This document shows positions 17,361 to 25,671 of a DNA stretch of 64,000 nucleotides, piece by piece. Within the stretch, counting starts at the first letter, position 1. Each line of letters starts with the position of its first letter. This DNA is from CBDCGJ01 sp965238305 (lineage in GTDB: Bacteria > Pseudomonadota > Alphaproteobacteria > GCA-2731375). The stretch covers positions 744,001-808,000 of the forward strand of contig CBDEHK010000001.1 of NCBI GenBank assembly GCA_965238305.1. The letters run 5' to 3'. The notes beneath the pieces were generated by a model. That model was not told where the DNA came from. It did not search any database and was given only the letters and a program-made list of their open reading frames with translations. The position numbers were made by a program, and so were the translations under genes.

Positions 17361-18395
17361 CTAATGATTGCCGCGGTCTTCGCGCCAGAAACCGAGCTTT
17401 TCTTGCACCGGTCGGTCGGAAAAACTGAACAGTACGGCGTCTTCATCGGCATTTAATTCGACGTGCTGCCAGCTTGGCGCGACAAAAATATCACGCGGAC
17501 CCCAAGCGAAGGTTTCTGCCCCGATCGTGACCTGGCCTGTGCCTTCGACGACGCTATAGACCATGCTGTCAGTGGCGCGATGGGGCGCCCCGGCGAAACC
17601 TTTTGGCAATAGCTGCATAAAGGTTCCGATGGTGGCCATCGCATAATCGCCATTGACCGGGTTGGTGAAACGCAGCTTTAGGCCGTGGCACGGATCCCAT
17701 TCATCGCTTTGGCGCATCTTCTCCAACGCTTCGCGGGTGCGGCTATAGGGATAACTGAAGACCGGCGAAGACTTTGATACCTGTTCATAGCCGACCGGCA
17801 ACATGCCGCTGCCGAAGCGGGCCAAGGTATCGCCGCTGGGGCGCGTGAGTTCCTGCCGCTCGGCTGTGGATTCTTCTGCAAAACCGGCTTCGAAGGCGTT
17901 GACGATGGGAATATCCAAACCGTCGAGCCAGACCATCGGGCCGCTACTGTCATTGCCGTGATCATGCCAGGTCCAGGCCGGTGTGATGACAAAATCGCCC
18001 GGCTCCATAATGGTTTTTTCGCCTTCAACGGCGGTATAGGCGCCACTGCCTTCGACAATGAAACGAAGGGCGCTTTGGGTATGGCGATGGGCCGGCGCGA
18101 CTTCGCCGGGCAGGATTAATTGCAAGCCGGCAAAAAGGCTGTTGGTAATTTTCGCTTCGCCGGCGAGGCCGGGATTTTTCAAAATCAGTACCCGCCGGAT
18201 TGCTTCTTTCGCCGTGATCAAGTCACCGCTCTGCATAATCGCGTCGCGAATTTCGTCATAGCGCCAAATCGCCGCCATGGTTTTTGTCGCCGGCTCCGGT
18301 GTCACCAGGTTGTGTAAAACTTCCCACAACGGCGCCAGATTTTGCGCCGCGATGGCATCGTAATAGGCCTGTCGGGTGGTGTCCTGTGTGCTCAT
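17361..18395 (-). CDS. Gentisate 1,2-dioxygenase
   Basis: A 344-residue double-cupin enzyme that opens the ring of gentisate (2,5-dihydroxybenzoate) using iron and oxygen to give maleylpyruvate. The first cupin shows the metal site APAHRHTQSALRFIVEG (His-x-His) and WTWHDHGN; the second, degenerate cupin has APHRATDSMVYSVVEG and PSWQHVEL. Length fits the family. The start at 18395 is chosen as the point where family-like sequence begins (MSTQDTTRQAYYDAI); there is no strong ribosome site and the frame is open upstream to 18533. It faces a MarR-type regulator at 18466 across a 70-nt gap, the standard arrangement for control by an aromatic-acid-responsive repressor. Confidence 0.92.
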   Translation of the reverse strand: MSTQDTTRQAYYDAIAAQNLAPLWEVLHNLVTPEPATKTMAAIWRYDEIRDAIMQSGDLITAKEAIRRVLILKNPGLAGEAKITNSLFAGLQLILPGEVAPAHRHTQSALRFIVEGSGAYTAVEGEKTIMEPGDFVITPAWTWHDHGNDSSGPMVWLDGLDIPIVNAFEAGFAEESTAERQELTRPSGDTLARFGSGMLPVGYEQVSKSSPVFSYPYSRTREALEKMRQSDEWDPCHGLKLRFTNPVNGDYAMATIGTFMQLLPKGFAGAPHRATDSMVYSVVEGTGQVTIGAETFAWGPRDIFVAPSWQHVELNADEDAVLFSFSDRPVQEKLGFWREDRGNH

Positions 18396-18465
18396 AATCG
18401 CGAGATTACGGACCGGGAAGCATTGGCGCAAGTAATCTGTTTGGCACCCCAACGAATTTGCTATA

Positions 18466-18945
18466 GTGGAGGAGACCATTATTACTTGGGATGCCAGCGG
18501 TGTGAGCAGCGAACAACGACAAAATCTCGGCATTTTACCGGAACTGATCGGTTATAATCTGCGCCGGGCGCAAGTTGCGACCTTTCAAGATTTGATGTCG
18601 GCCTTGGGCGATCTTGAGCTCACGCCCGGGCTCTTTGGGGTCTTGCAGATTGTCAAGATCAATGCCGGGCTCAAGCAAACCGATCTTGCTAATGCCTTGA
18701 ACGTCGATCGATCAACCGTTGTCGGGGTTGTCGACAAGTTGGAAAATCGCGGTCTGGTCAATCGCGCCGCGGCGCTGGGCGACCGCCGCTCCTATGCCCT
18801 GCACCTGACGCCGGCGGGGGAAGAGGTTTTGGACCAGGCGGAACAACGCGTGCGTGAACACGAAGATCGCATTGCCCGCGAACTGACGCCGATGGAACGC
18901 GATCAACTGCTTACCTTGCTGCAAAAAGTCGCGCCGAAGGATTAA
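18466..18945 (+). CDS. MarR family transcriptional regulator
   Basis: A winged-helix regulator of about 150-159 residues. The DNA-binding core is visible: LTPGLFGVLQIV, then LKQTDLANALNVDRSTVVGVVDKLENRGLVNR (recognition helix) and DRRSYALHLTPAGEEVL (wing). It is transcribed away from gentisate dioxygenase and very probably controls it, with an aromatic acid as the likely signal (inference from position). The start is uncertain: a GTG at 18466 opens the frame, but the strong GGAGGAG (18468-18474) lies inside that extension and would instead serve an ATT codon at 18478/18481; a GTG at 18502 is a third option. Confidence 0.88.
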   Translation: MEETIITWDASGVSSEQRQNLGILPELIGYNLRRAQVATFQDLMSALGDLELTPGLFGVLQIVKINAGLKQTDLANALNVDRSTVVGVVDKLENRGLVNRAAALGDRRSYALHLTPAGEEVLDQAEQRVREHEDRIARELTPMERDQLLTLLQKVAPKD

Positions 18946-19472
18946 TCGGGCGGGCCCTCGCCGCCCTGGCCCAAGGCCAGCTGCATGACCACACAATCGA
19001 GCCAGCGATCGAATTTCCAGCCGATGTTTTCAATTTTTCCGACCTGGTGGAAACCCATCTTCTGATGAAAGCGGATCGATGGCTGGTTGGCGCTATCGCC
19101 GATCACCGCAACCATCTGGCGATAGCCGGCTTCGGTACAAACGTCGATCAAAGCGCTCAGCAAGGCTTGCGAAATTCCCAAGCCGCGCGCTTCTTCGGCC
19201 AGATAGATCGAATTTTCAACCGTATAACGATAGGCCGGACGCGGCCGATAAGCGCTGGCATAGGCGTAGCCCAACAGCACGCCATTCTGTGTCGCCACCA
19301 GGTAGGGATAGCCTTGCGTTTTCAGCGCGTGAAAGCGGTGGGTGATCTCGTCCAGGTTCGGCGGTGTCAATTCCCAAGATGAAACGCCGCTCATAACTTC
19401 CTGCGCATAGATTTCGGTGATGCATGGCAAGTCCGGCTCGGCTGCCGCTCGAATATGCAAGTCGTCGTTCAT
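18942..19472 (-). CDS. GNAT family N-acetyltransferase (phosphinothricin-acetyltransferase-like)
   Basis: A 176-residue GNAT protein. The acetyl-CoA binding motif A is seen as SIYLAEEARGLGISQALLSALIDVC (about residues 89-113; the pyrophosphate loop is R-G-L-G-I), followed by GDSANQPSIRFHQKMGFHQVG. The opening IRAAAEPDLPCITEIYAQEV and the SSWELTPP segment resemble the phosphinothricin/methionine sulfone acetyltransferase subgroup, so an amino-acid-like substrate is plausible. It converges with the MarR gene (4-nt overlap at the stops) and starts 71 nt from the divergent thioesterase gene. Confidence 0.88.
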   Translation of the reverse strand: MNDDLHIRAAAEPDLPCITEIYAQEVMSGVSSWELTPPNLDEITHRFHALKTQGYPYLVATQNGVLLGYAYASAYRPRPAYRYTVENSIYLAEEARGLGISQALLSALIDVCTEAGYRQMVAVIGDSANQPSIRFHQKMGFHQVGKIENIGWKFDRWLDCVVMQLALGQGGEGPPD

Positions 19473-19543
19473 GGGCTTCCATAATCCAGCAATTGCCTGG
19501 AGGCAAGAGAGCGGCTAATAAAAGCAGCCCTGGAAAAAGGAAG

Positions 19544-19975
19544 ATGACGCGGATGAATGAAATCAAATTCGATCCCAAGGACCCCGACAATTACGACCAT
19601 TGGGTCGAAGACAATATCCGTTTCTGCGATCAGGACGGCAGCGGTCACGTCAACAATACGGCGATTGCGCAATATGTCGAAAGCGGCCGGGTTGGTTATA
19701 ACCGCGATCTGTTGTTGCCGCACCTGGCCGGGTCGCGTTTTGTCGCCGCCCGGGTGGCCATCGATTATCTGAAAGAAGCCTATTATCCGGGCCGCGTACG
19801 CACCGGCACCCGGGTCAGCCGGGTTGGTAATAAATCGGTGACGACACTATGCGGCGTTTTCATCGACGATGCCTGCATCGCCACCGCGGAATGCGTGATC
19901 GTACATATGGTCGGTGCCAACACCGAACCGCTGACCGGTGAGATGCGCCAAGTCCTGGACGCCGATTTATTGTAA
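19544..19975 (+). CDS. Acyl-CoA thioesterase, 4HBT hotdog family (YbgC/FadM-like)
   Basis: A 143-residue hotdog protein. FCDQDGSGHVNNTAIAQYVESGRVGY is the active-site region of 4-hydroxybenzoyl-CoA thioesterase-like enzymes, with the catalytic Asp and the H-V-N-N turn. It should hydrolyse acyl-CoA or aryl-CoA. The start at 19544 (MTRMNEIKF) is chosen for AAAAAGGAAG just upstream; a second ATG three codons later (19553) is possible. The frame is open upstream to 19424 but that part overlaps the divergent acetyltransferase gene. The stop overlaps the end of the convergent amidotransferase gene by 9 nt. Substrate unknown. Confidence 0.86.
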   Translation: MTRMNEIKFDPKDPDNYDHWVEDNIRFCDQDGSGHVNNTAIAQYVESGRVGYNRDLLLPHLAGSRFVAARVAIDYLKEAYYPGRVRTGTRVSRVGNKSVTTLCGVFIDDACIATAECVIVHMVGANTEPLTGEMRQVLDADLL

Positions 19976-20728
19976 GCGTTCTTGGGACCGTTCGCGGGCG
20001 GCTGCGCCCAAGGCTTCGAAAATTGCCTGGTAAAGGGGGTGTTCGCGCGGGTACCATTCGGCATGCCATTGCACACCCAGGGCAAAGCGTCTGGCGCCGA
20101 TGACGCTCAGCGCTTCGATGGTGCCATCATCCGCCACCGCTTCAACTTTTAGACCGTCGCCCAAGCGATCGACGCCCTGGGCATGCAGGGTGTTCACCAT
20201 CGCCTCCGTGGCGCCGCCATTCAGCGCCGCCAGCAGGCCATCCGGCGTGATCTCGATCCGCTGGCGCGGCCGCAGGCGTTCCGGCATCGGCAAATGGCGC
20301 TCCATCCGGTGATCGTCATAGCCGTCCAATTCGTGGAGATATTGATGCAGGCTGCCGCCAAAGGCGACGTTGATTTCCTGATGGCCGCGGCAATTGCCTA
20401 ACACCGGCACGCCCAGTTCGACAGCCCGGCGCACCAACGGCAGCGCCACCGCGTCCCGGCCTTTGTCGATCAGGTTCTGATCGCGGGCTTCGCCGCCGCC
20501 ATAATGATGCGGTTCCACGTTCGAAGCGCCGCCGGTCAACATGATGCCATCTAGACCGGCCAGCAAAGCGTCGATATCCATGTCATCGCCAATCGCCGGG
20601 ATCAATATCGGCACCGCGTCGGCCACTTCGGCAATGGCCTGGATATAACGTTCGTTGGCGATATGACCGGTCATATGCTCTTCGACCTTTAGATTGCAGG
20701 AAATCCCGATGATCGGTTTTGACGCCAT
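19967..20728 (-). CDS. Class I glutamine amidotransferase-like, gamma-glutamyl-GABA hydrolase family (PuuD-like)
   Basis: A 253-residue peptidase C26-type enzyme. The nucleophile elbow is GNCRGHQE (Cys near residue 112), the oxyanion loop is IMLTGGASNVEPHHYGG, and QWHAEWYP supplies the catalytic His and the residue after it. PuuD-type enzymes hydrolyse gamma-glutamyl amides such as gamma-glutamyl-GABA in polyamine breakdown; no other polyamine genes are nearby, so the exact substrate is open. It is 15 nt upstream of the lolA stop on the map, reading the same way after lolA, so the two could share a transcript with ftsK. Confidence 0.88.
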   Translation of the reverse strand: MASKPIIGISCNLKVEEHMTGHIANERYIQAIAEVADAVPILIPAIGDDMDIDALLAGLDGIMLTGGASNVEPHHYGGGEARDQNLIDKGRDAVALPLVRRAVELGVPVLGNCRGHQEINVAFGGSLHQYLHELDGYDDHRMERHLPMPERLRPRQRIEITPDGLLAALNGGATEAMVNTLHAQGVDRLGDGLKVEAVADDGTIEALSVIGARRFALGVQWHAEWYPREHPLYQAIFEALGAAARERSQERLQ

Positions 20729-20743
20729 GGTCTGGTCGCTTTC

Positions 20744-21388
20744 TTAGTTATCGCCGTTGTCGGGTTTGAATTCTTCGAAGAAGAACAATTTTGGATCCAG
20801 GGAAATACCGGTTTGAATATCCGTTAGGCTGACATTGGTCCTGCCGCCCTGGCTGTCGGTCACGGTCCAATGCCGCAGTTCCAACGCCGGGGCAGCGAAT
20901 GTCAGTTCAATGCCGCCGTCGTCCGGGCGTTTGCGATCGCGCAGCGCCACTTGCAAACTGCCGGGCTGCCGGGTGATGCGGTCGACCAGTAAATCTTTCG
21001 CCAGATCAAGGTCTTCGGCCACCAAGACACCAAGCGGGGTATCATAAATCGGCCAGCGGTCGGCCTGCGCCAGTTCTTTGTCGACCAGGATCAACCACAG
21101 GCCATCCGCCATCACCATGATTGGGGTCGGTGGATCATATTCAAACCGCAAACGCCCGGGCCGCCGTAAAAACAAGGCGCCGCGGGACAATTCGCCATTT
21201 GGCCCCAATTGCACAAAGCGGGCTTTAAGGGTGGTGATGCTGCCCAAATAATTTTCGATCTGCTGTAGAGAGGCCTTGTCAGCAGCGCTCAATTGTTGCG
21301 ACTGCGCCGCCAGGGCGCCAAACATCATGATTGCAGAAGCCGTCACGAACCAACGGGACCGGCGGCCAAAAACCCATCTAAAATTCAA
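20744..21388 (-). CDS. lolA: Outer-membrane lipoprotein carrier protein LolA
   Basis: A 214-residue periplasmic chaperone that ferries lipoproteins from the inner membrane LolCDE complex to the outer membrane. A signal peptide is visible (FGRRSRWFVTASAIMMFGALAAQSQ, shown in part), followed by family-typical segments: LGSITTLKARFVQLGPNG, RGALFLRRPGRLRFEYDPP and DGLWLILVDKELAQADRWP. It lies 15 nt downstream of the ftsK stop in the same direction, an arrangement common in alphaproteobacteria, so it is probably co-transcribed with ftsK. Confidence 0.92.
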   Translation of the reverse strand: MNFRWVFGRRSRWFVTASAIMMFGALAAQSQQLSAADKASLQQIENYLGSITTLKARFVQLGPNGELSRGALFLRRPGRLRFEYDPPTPIMVMADGLWLILVDKELAQADRWPIYDTPLGVLVAEDLDLAKDLLVDRITRQPGSLQVALRDRKRPDDGGIELTFAAPALELRHWTVTDSQGGRTNVSLTDIQTGISLDPKLFFFEEFKPDNGDN

Positions 21389-21403
21389 ACTTTCGCCTCG
21401 ACG

Positions 21404-23815
21404 CTAAATTTCATCCTCGTCGGGATTACGCGTGAAGACCTCACGTTTGCCAACGTGATTGGCCGGCCCGATAACCCCATCCTCCTCCATCATCTCGATG
21501 AGAAGAGCAGCGCGGTTATAACCGATTTTTAGATGCCGTTGAATAAAACTTGTCGAGGCTTTCTGATTTGTCGCCACAATATGCACGGCTTTGTCGTAAA
21601 GCGCATCCTCGCGACTGCCGGCGGGTCCCCCGGTTGGATCGATGCCGCCATCGCCTAGATCTTCGGTGACCGCGGAAAGATACACCGGTTTACCCTGTTT
21701 GCGCAGCACCTTGACCACATCCTCAACTTCTTCGTCGGAGACAAAGGGCCCGTGCACCCGGGTAATGCGGCCGCCGCCGGCCATGTAGAGCATATCACCC
21801 TGACCCAGCAGCTGCTCTGCCCCCTGTTCGCCGAGGATCGTCCGGCTGTCGATTTTTGACGTCACTTGGAAGCTGATCCGGGTCGGGAAATTGGCTTTGA
21901 TGGTGCCGGTAATGACGTCGACGGAGGGTCGTTGGGTTGCCAGAATGACATGGATGCCGGCGGCCCGGGCCATTTGCGCCAGCCGCTGCACGGCCCCTTC
22001 GATATCCTTGCCGGCGACCATCATCAGGTCCGCCATCTCGTCGACGACCACCACGATATAAGGCAGTTCTTCCAGATCCAGGGCCTGTATTTCGATAATC
22101 GGTTCACCGGTTTCCGGATCAAACCCGGTTTGCACCCGGCGGGTCAGCTCCTCGCCCTTGGCTTTGGCGTCTTTCAGGCGCTGGTTATAGCCATTGATAT
22201 TACGCACCCCCAAACTGGCCATCGCTTTGTAGCGGTTTTCCATTTCCCGCACCGCCCATTTCAAGGCTACTACGGCCTTGCCCGGATCGGTCACCACCGG
22301 GGTCAATAAATGCGGGATGTGATCATAGACGCTTAGTTCCAGCATTTTCGGATCGATCAGGATCAGGCGGCATTTTTCCGGCGGCAAGCGATAAAGCAGC
22401 GACAGGATCATGGTATTGATGCCGACCGACTTGCCCGAACCGGTGGTCCCGGCGATCAGCAGATGCGGCATCTTGGCAAGATCGGCGAAGACCGCTTCGC
22501 CGCCAATATCCTTGCCCAAGGCCAGGTTCAGGACCGACGATTGATCCTCATATTCATTGGTGGTCAACAACTCGCGCAAATAGACCGTCTCGCGACTTTG
22601 GTTCGGCAACTCGATACCGATGGCATTGCGACCGGGAACGACGGCGACGCGGACACTGACCGCGCTCATCGAGCGGGCGATATCATCGGCCAGGCCGATC
22701 ACCCGGCTGGCCTTGGTGCCGGGCGCCGGTTCCAGCTCATAAAGGGTCACCACGGGGCCGGGTCGGACATTAATAATGCGGCCACGCACCCCATAGTCGT
22801 CCAAAACCGATTCCAATAGCCGGGCATTTTGTTCTAAAGCTGCTTCGTTAATACGGCCCCGCTCCTCCGGTTTCGATTGATAGAGTAGATGCAAGGGCGG
22901 GAACTGATAATCCCCTTCCGGCAGCAGACTAAGGGTGGGCTGTTCTTCGGCCACGGCGCGGCGGCTTTTTCTCTTCGCTGGGGCATTGCGCTTGGCCACC
23001 CGAGGGCTGGCGACGCCCTCTCTCGTTTCCGACCCGTCAGCGAATTGATTGTCACGGCGTAGGATCGATGGTTCACGCCGGGCCGGTTTTTGGACGACCA
23101 CAGGTTTGCTGCGGCTAAAACGCTGGTGCAGCGAACGGAAAAATTGCGGGATGGCGGCAAAGACCTGACGCAAGGCTAATCCGCCACCGCGAAGCAGCCG
23201 CCAGGTCGCGACAACAAGCGTTTTCCATTCCCCCGGCGTGATACCGAGCGTTAAAATCGCAAACACGGTGGTCAGGCCGGCGCTGAAATAAATCACCATC
23301 GACGCCCAGCTTTGCAGGCCGGTCGCACTCAGCCCATTTAGCACCAGAGCCATCAGCATTTCGCCAACGGCGCCGCCCAGGCCGACAGCCAATAGCCAGC
23401 CTTCCCCAGGCTCCAAGGCCGCGGCAAAGATTGTCGCCGACAGCACGGCAAAGGGTGCAAAAGCAAAATTGACCCAGAACCAGCGGAAACCACGGTGGGA
23501 AATCACCCGCCAGCCCCAGCAGGCCAAAATCATCGCCAACAATAGTCCGACCAAACCGATCGCGTTCAGCACCAGATCGGAAACATAGGCGCCGGTCTGG
23601 CCGAGCCAATTTTGCGCCGGTACACTGGTCGCGTTGTTGAAACTGGGGTCGCTGGGTTCGAAACTGCCGAGCGCCACACCCAAGGCAACGGCAGCGATGA
23701 AAAGAATGATACCGGCGACTTCGCGCAGTCGACGATGAATGAATTCACGGGCACCGGCGGGAAGAATAACCGTCTTTTCGGTGCTGCGGCCTGGTTTTGC
23801 GAGGTGTTGCGCCAT
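21404..23815 (-). CDS. ftsK: DNA translocase FtsK/SpoIIIE
   Basis: An 803-residue septal DNA pump that moves chromosome termini during division. The N-terminal part has about four hydrophobic membrane segments (residues ~30-200), followed by a basic, variable linker (~200-330) that is shorter than in E. coli, and the motor with Walker A GTTGSGKSVGIN, Walker B YIVVVVDEMADLMM and ATQRPSVDVITG. The C-terminal gamma domain (TSFIQRHLKIGYNRAALLIE) that reads KOPS sites is intact. Start at 23815 has AAGGAG shortly upstream. lolA follows after 15 nt. Confidence 0.95.
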   Translation of the reverse strand: MAQHLAKPGRSTEKTVILPAGAREFIHRRLREVAGIILFIAAVALGVALGSFEPSDPSFNNATSVPAQNWLGQTGAYVSDLVLNAIGLVGLLLAMILACWGWRVISHRGFRWFWVNFAFAPFAVLSATIFAAALEPGEGWLLAVGLGGAVGEMLMALVLNGLSATGLQSWASMVIYFSAGLTTVFAILTLGITPGEWKTLVVATWRLLRGGGLALRQVFAAIPQFFRSLHQRFSRSKPVVVQKPARREPSILRRDNQFADGSETREGVASPRVAKRNAPAKRKSRRAVAEEQPTLSLLPEGDYQFPPLHLLYQSKPEERGRINEAALEQNARLLESVLDDYGVRGRIINVRPGPVVTLYELEPAPGTKASRVIGLADDIARSMSAVSVRVAVVPGRNAIGIELPNQSRETVYLRELLTTNEYEDQSSVLNLALGKDIGGEAVFADLAKMPHLLIAGTTGSGKSVGINTMILSLLYRLPPEKCRLILIDPKMLELSVYDHIPHLLTPVVTDPGKAVVALKWAVREMENRYKAMASLGVRNINGYNQRLKDAKAKGEELTRRVQTGFDPETGEPIIEIQALDLEELPYIVVVVDEMADLMMVAGKDIEGAVQRLAQMARAAGIHVILATQRPSVDVITGTIKANFPTRISFQVTSKIDSRTILGEQGAEQLLGQGDMLYMAGGGRITRVHGPFVSDEEVEDVVKVLRKQGKPVYLSAVTEDLGDGGIDPTGGPAGSREDALYDKAVHIVATNQKASTSFIQRHLKIGYNRAALLIEMMEEDGVIGPANHVGKREVFTRNPDEDEI

Positions 23816-24082
23816 CACCTTACTCCTTACAAAATCCCGTCTTACACATCTGCACGGCAATACCACAAAAATGGCAGATTTCGGGCAACTAATTGCGAAT
23901 CACCCGCGTGATTCGGCAATTTGGAACAGAACATAAACGTAACGGATATAATGTATCTGCCTTTTTCCATTCACACAAGTTATTGCGAATTTGCGTTCAG
24001 ATTCCGACTCTTGGAGAGGGCAAAACCGATGGTTTGTTTCTGCTTTGTTCCGATTATTCGGATTTTCGAACAATAAATTGAC
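23816..24082. other. Non-coding stretch upstream of ftsK
   Basis: No gene is supported here. It should contain the leftward ftsK promoter. It is AT-richer than its surroundings. A rightward TATAAT occurs at 23947-23952, but no gene reads rightward and no well-spaced -35 was seen. An 8-nt-arm palindrome is listed separately. Confidence 0.5.
23896..23915. promoter_or_regulatory. Palindrome upstream of ftsK, possible operator
   Basis: CGAATCAC-CCGC-GTGATTCG: perfect 8-nt arms with a 4-nt centre, about 80 nt upstream of the ftsK start. It is of a size typical for dimeric regulator sites; no regulator can be named. Confidence 0.4.
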
Positions 24083-24119
24083 GTCAAGCCGATATCAAGG
24101 TTATCGATACCGGCTTGAC
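24083..24119 (-). terminator. Hairpin after the ammonium transporter gene
   Basis: Arms 24083-24096 and 24106-24119 pair over 14 nt with one mismatch and a 9-nt loop. It begins 24 nt beyond the leftward transporter stop. Read leftward it is followed by an AT-rich stretch (CAATTTATTG) and not a clean T-run, so it is a probable but imperfect intrinsic terminator. Confidence 0.65.
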
Positions 24120-24142
24120 TGTCTGGAAATCCTCAATCGCGC

Positions 24143-25378
24143 TTAGCGGGCCGCCATATCTTCTTCCGGATAAGCGCTGATATTGTGGATCGAAAGGTCG
24201 GCGCCGCGGAATTCCTCGTCTTCGTCAAGGCGAATGCCCATCACCGCTTTTAAGCCGCCATAGACTACAAATCCGGCGATCAGGGCAAAAACCACGCCGC
24301 AGGCAGTGCCGACAGCTTGCGCCCCAAAACTGACGCCGCCCAAACCGCCCAGGGCTTCCAGGCCGAAGATGCCGCAGGCCAAACCGCCCCACAGACCACA
24401 CAGCCCATGCAATGGCCTAACCCCCAGGACATCGTCAATTTTCCACTTCGCTTGACAGAGGTTGAACGTGATCACGAATAGACCGCCGGCAATCCCACCG
24501 GTCGCCAAGGCGCCGATCGGATGCATCACGTCGGAGCCGGCGCAGACCGCGACCAGGCCAGCCAGGGCGCCATTATGGACAAAACCCGGATCGTTCCGGC
24601 CGACGATCATGGCAACGATGATACCGCCACCCATCGCCATCAGCGAATTCATCGCCACCAGACCGGTAATGCCTTCGACCGACTGCGCACTCATCACGTT
24701 GAAGCCGAACCAGCCGATGCTCAAGATCCAGGACCCGAGGGCTAAAAATGGAATATTCGACGGCGGAATGCCAATCAATTGCCCGTTTTTGCGGTAACGG
24801 CCCTGGCGGGCGCCGAGCATAACCACCGCCCCCAAGGCGATCCAGCCGCCCACTGCATGGACGACGATGGAACCGGCAAAATCGTGAAAACCAACGCCGA
24901 ACATACCTTCGATCCAGCCTTGGAAGTTAAACCGGCTGCCCCAAACCATGCCTTCGAAAGTTGGATAGATAACCGCGACGACCAACGCAGTGGCGATCAG
25001 CTGGGGTAGAAATTTGGCCCGCTCGGCGATACCGCCGGAAATTATCGCCGGGATCGCGGCGGCAAAGGTCAGAAGGAAAAAGAATTTAACCAGATCATAG
25101 CCGCTTTTGGCGAATTCATAGCCTTCGGCCTTACTTTCGCCAACCAGGACGCTGGCATTGACCAGAAAATCAACGCCATAAGCAATCGCGTAGCCGATGA
25201 AAAAATAGGCCATCGTCGAGACCGCAAAATCGACCATGATTTTGATCAGGGCGTTGACCTGATTTTTGCGCCGGACCGTGCCGACCTCTAGAAATGCGAA
25301 GCCCGCATGCATCGCCAGGACCAAAATTGCCCCCATCAATACAAAAAAGACGTCCGCGCCCGTTTTGAACGTGTCCAT
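24143..25378 (-). CDS. amt: Ammonium transporter (AmtB family), copy 1
   Basis: A 411-residue inner-membrane ammonium channel with about 11 membrane segments. Family motifs: FFVLMGAILVLAMHAGFAFLEVG at the N-terminus, FAGSIVVHAVGGWIALGA (with the first conserved pore His), GLCGLWGGLACGIFG near the end. The start at 25378 has GAGGAGG 7 nt upstream; family sequence begins at MDTFKTGADVFF, so the upstream open frame is not used. The protein lacks the extra signal-peptide-like N-terminus of its neighbour. It has its own upstream region with a sigma-54-like element and probably responds to nitrogen limitation. Confidence 0.94.
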   Translation of the reverse strand: MDTFKTGADVFFVLMGAILVLAMHAGFAFLEVGTVRRKNQVNALIKIMVDFAVSTMAYFFIGYAIAYGVDFLVNASVLVGESKAEGYEFAKSGYDLVKFFFLLTFAAAIPAIISGGIAERAKFLPQLIATALVVAVIYPTFEGMVWGSRFNFQGWIEGMFGVGFHDFAGSIVVHAVGGWIALGAVVMLGARQGRYRKNGQLIGIPPSNIPFLALGSWILSIGWFGFNVMSAQSVEGITGLVAMNSLMAMGGGIIVAMIVGRNDPGFVHNGALAGLVAVCAGSDVMHPIGALATGGIAGGLFVITFNLCQAKWKIDDVLGVRPLHGLCGLWGGLACGIFGLEALGGLGGVSFGAQAVGTACGVVFALIAGFVVYGGLKAVMGIRLDEDEEFRGADLSIHNISAYPEEDMAAR

Positions 25379-25427
25379 AAATGCCTCCTCAGTGAACAGC
25401 CAAAGTCCCCTCGAAACCAGACTCACA

Positions 25428-25442
25428 CCAAGAAGCGTGCCA
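25428..25442 (-). promoter_or_regulatory. Sigma-54-like promoter element upstream of amt copy 1
   Basis: Leftward TGGCACGCTTCTTGG has the GG at -24 and correct spacing to a -12 TTG, but the last base is G where C is expected. It ends 50 nt before the start codon. A nearly identical element is found before glnK. Confidence 0.5.
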
Positions 25443-25579
25443 ACAATCATTCGGCAAATTTGCGCTTAAATAACAATGTGTTAAGAGATATTCCAGAATT
25501 CAGGGTGGACGCCGCCGGAAAATTTGTACAATTTTTGTTCAAATTGAATTTTCTTGCATAAATATTAGGCAAACAAACT

Positions 25580-25605
25580 GGGCGCGGTCATTGCTGACCG
25601 CGCCC
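25580..25605 (-). terminator. Intrinsic terminator of the glnK-amt operon
   Basis: A perfect 11-nt GC-rich stem (25580-25590 with 25595-25605) and a 4-nt loop, lying 57 nt beyond the leftward stop at 25662. Read leftward the stem is followed by AGTTTGTTTG, a T-rich tail. Confidence 0.8.
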
Positions 25606-25629
25606 TGATCGAACGCAAGGTGGCTGTTC

Positions 25630-25671
25630 CCGCTTAGAAAGCCCCGTTTAGAAGGCCCCGTTTAGAAGGCC
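25630..25671. repeat. Three tandem 14-nt repeats over the amt copy 2 stop codon
   Basis: Units 25630-25643, 25644-25657 and 25658-25671; the last two are identical (CCGTTTAGAAGGCC) and the first differs at two bases. The stop codon of the transporter is inside the third unit. Because the unit is 14 nt, the three TAA triplets fall in three different leftward reading frames. Confidence 0.9.

Noticed and set aside
21866..22309. Rightward frame of 147 codons within ftsK
   Set aside because: It is antisense to the conserved FtsK motor and rich in His/Asp/Gly in a shadow-like way.
23947..23952. Perfect rightward TATAAT
   Set aside because: No gene reads rightward from it and the best -35-like TTGGAA is 20 nt away; AT-rich DNA makes this likely by chance.
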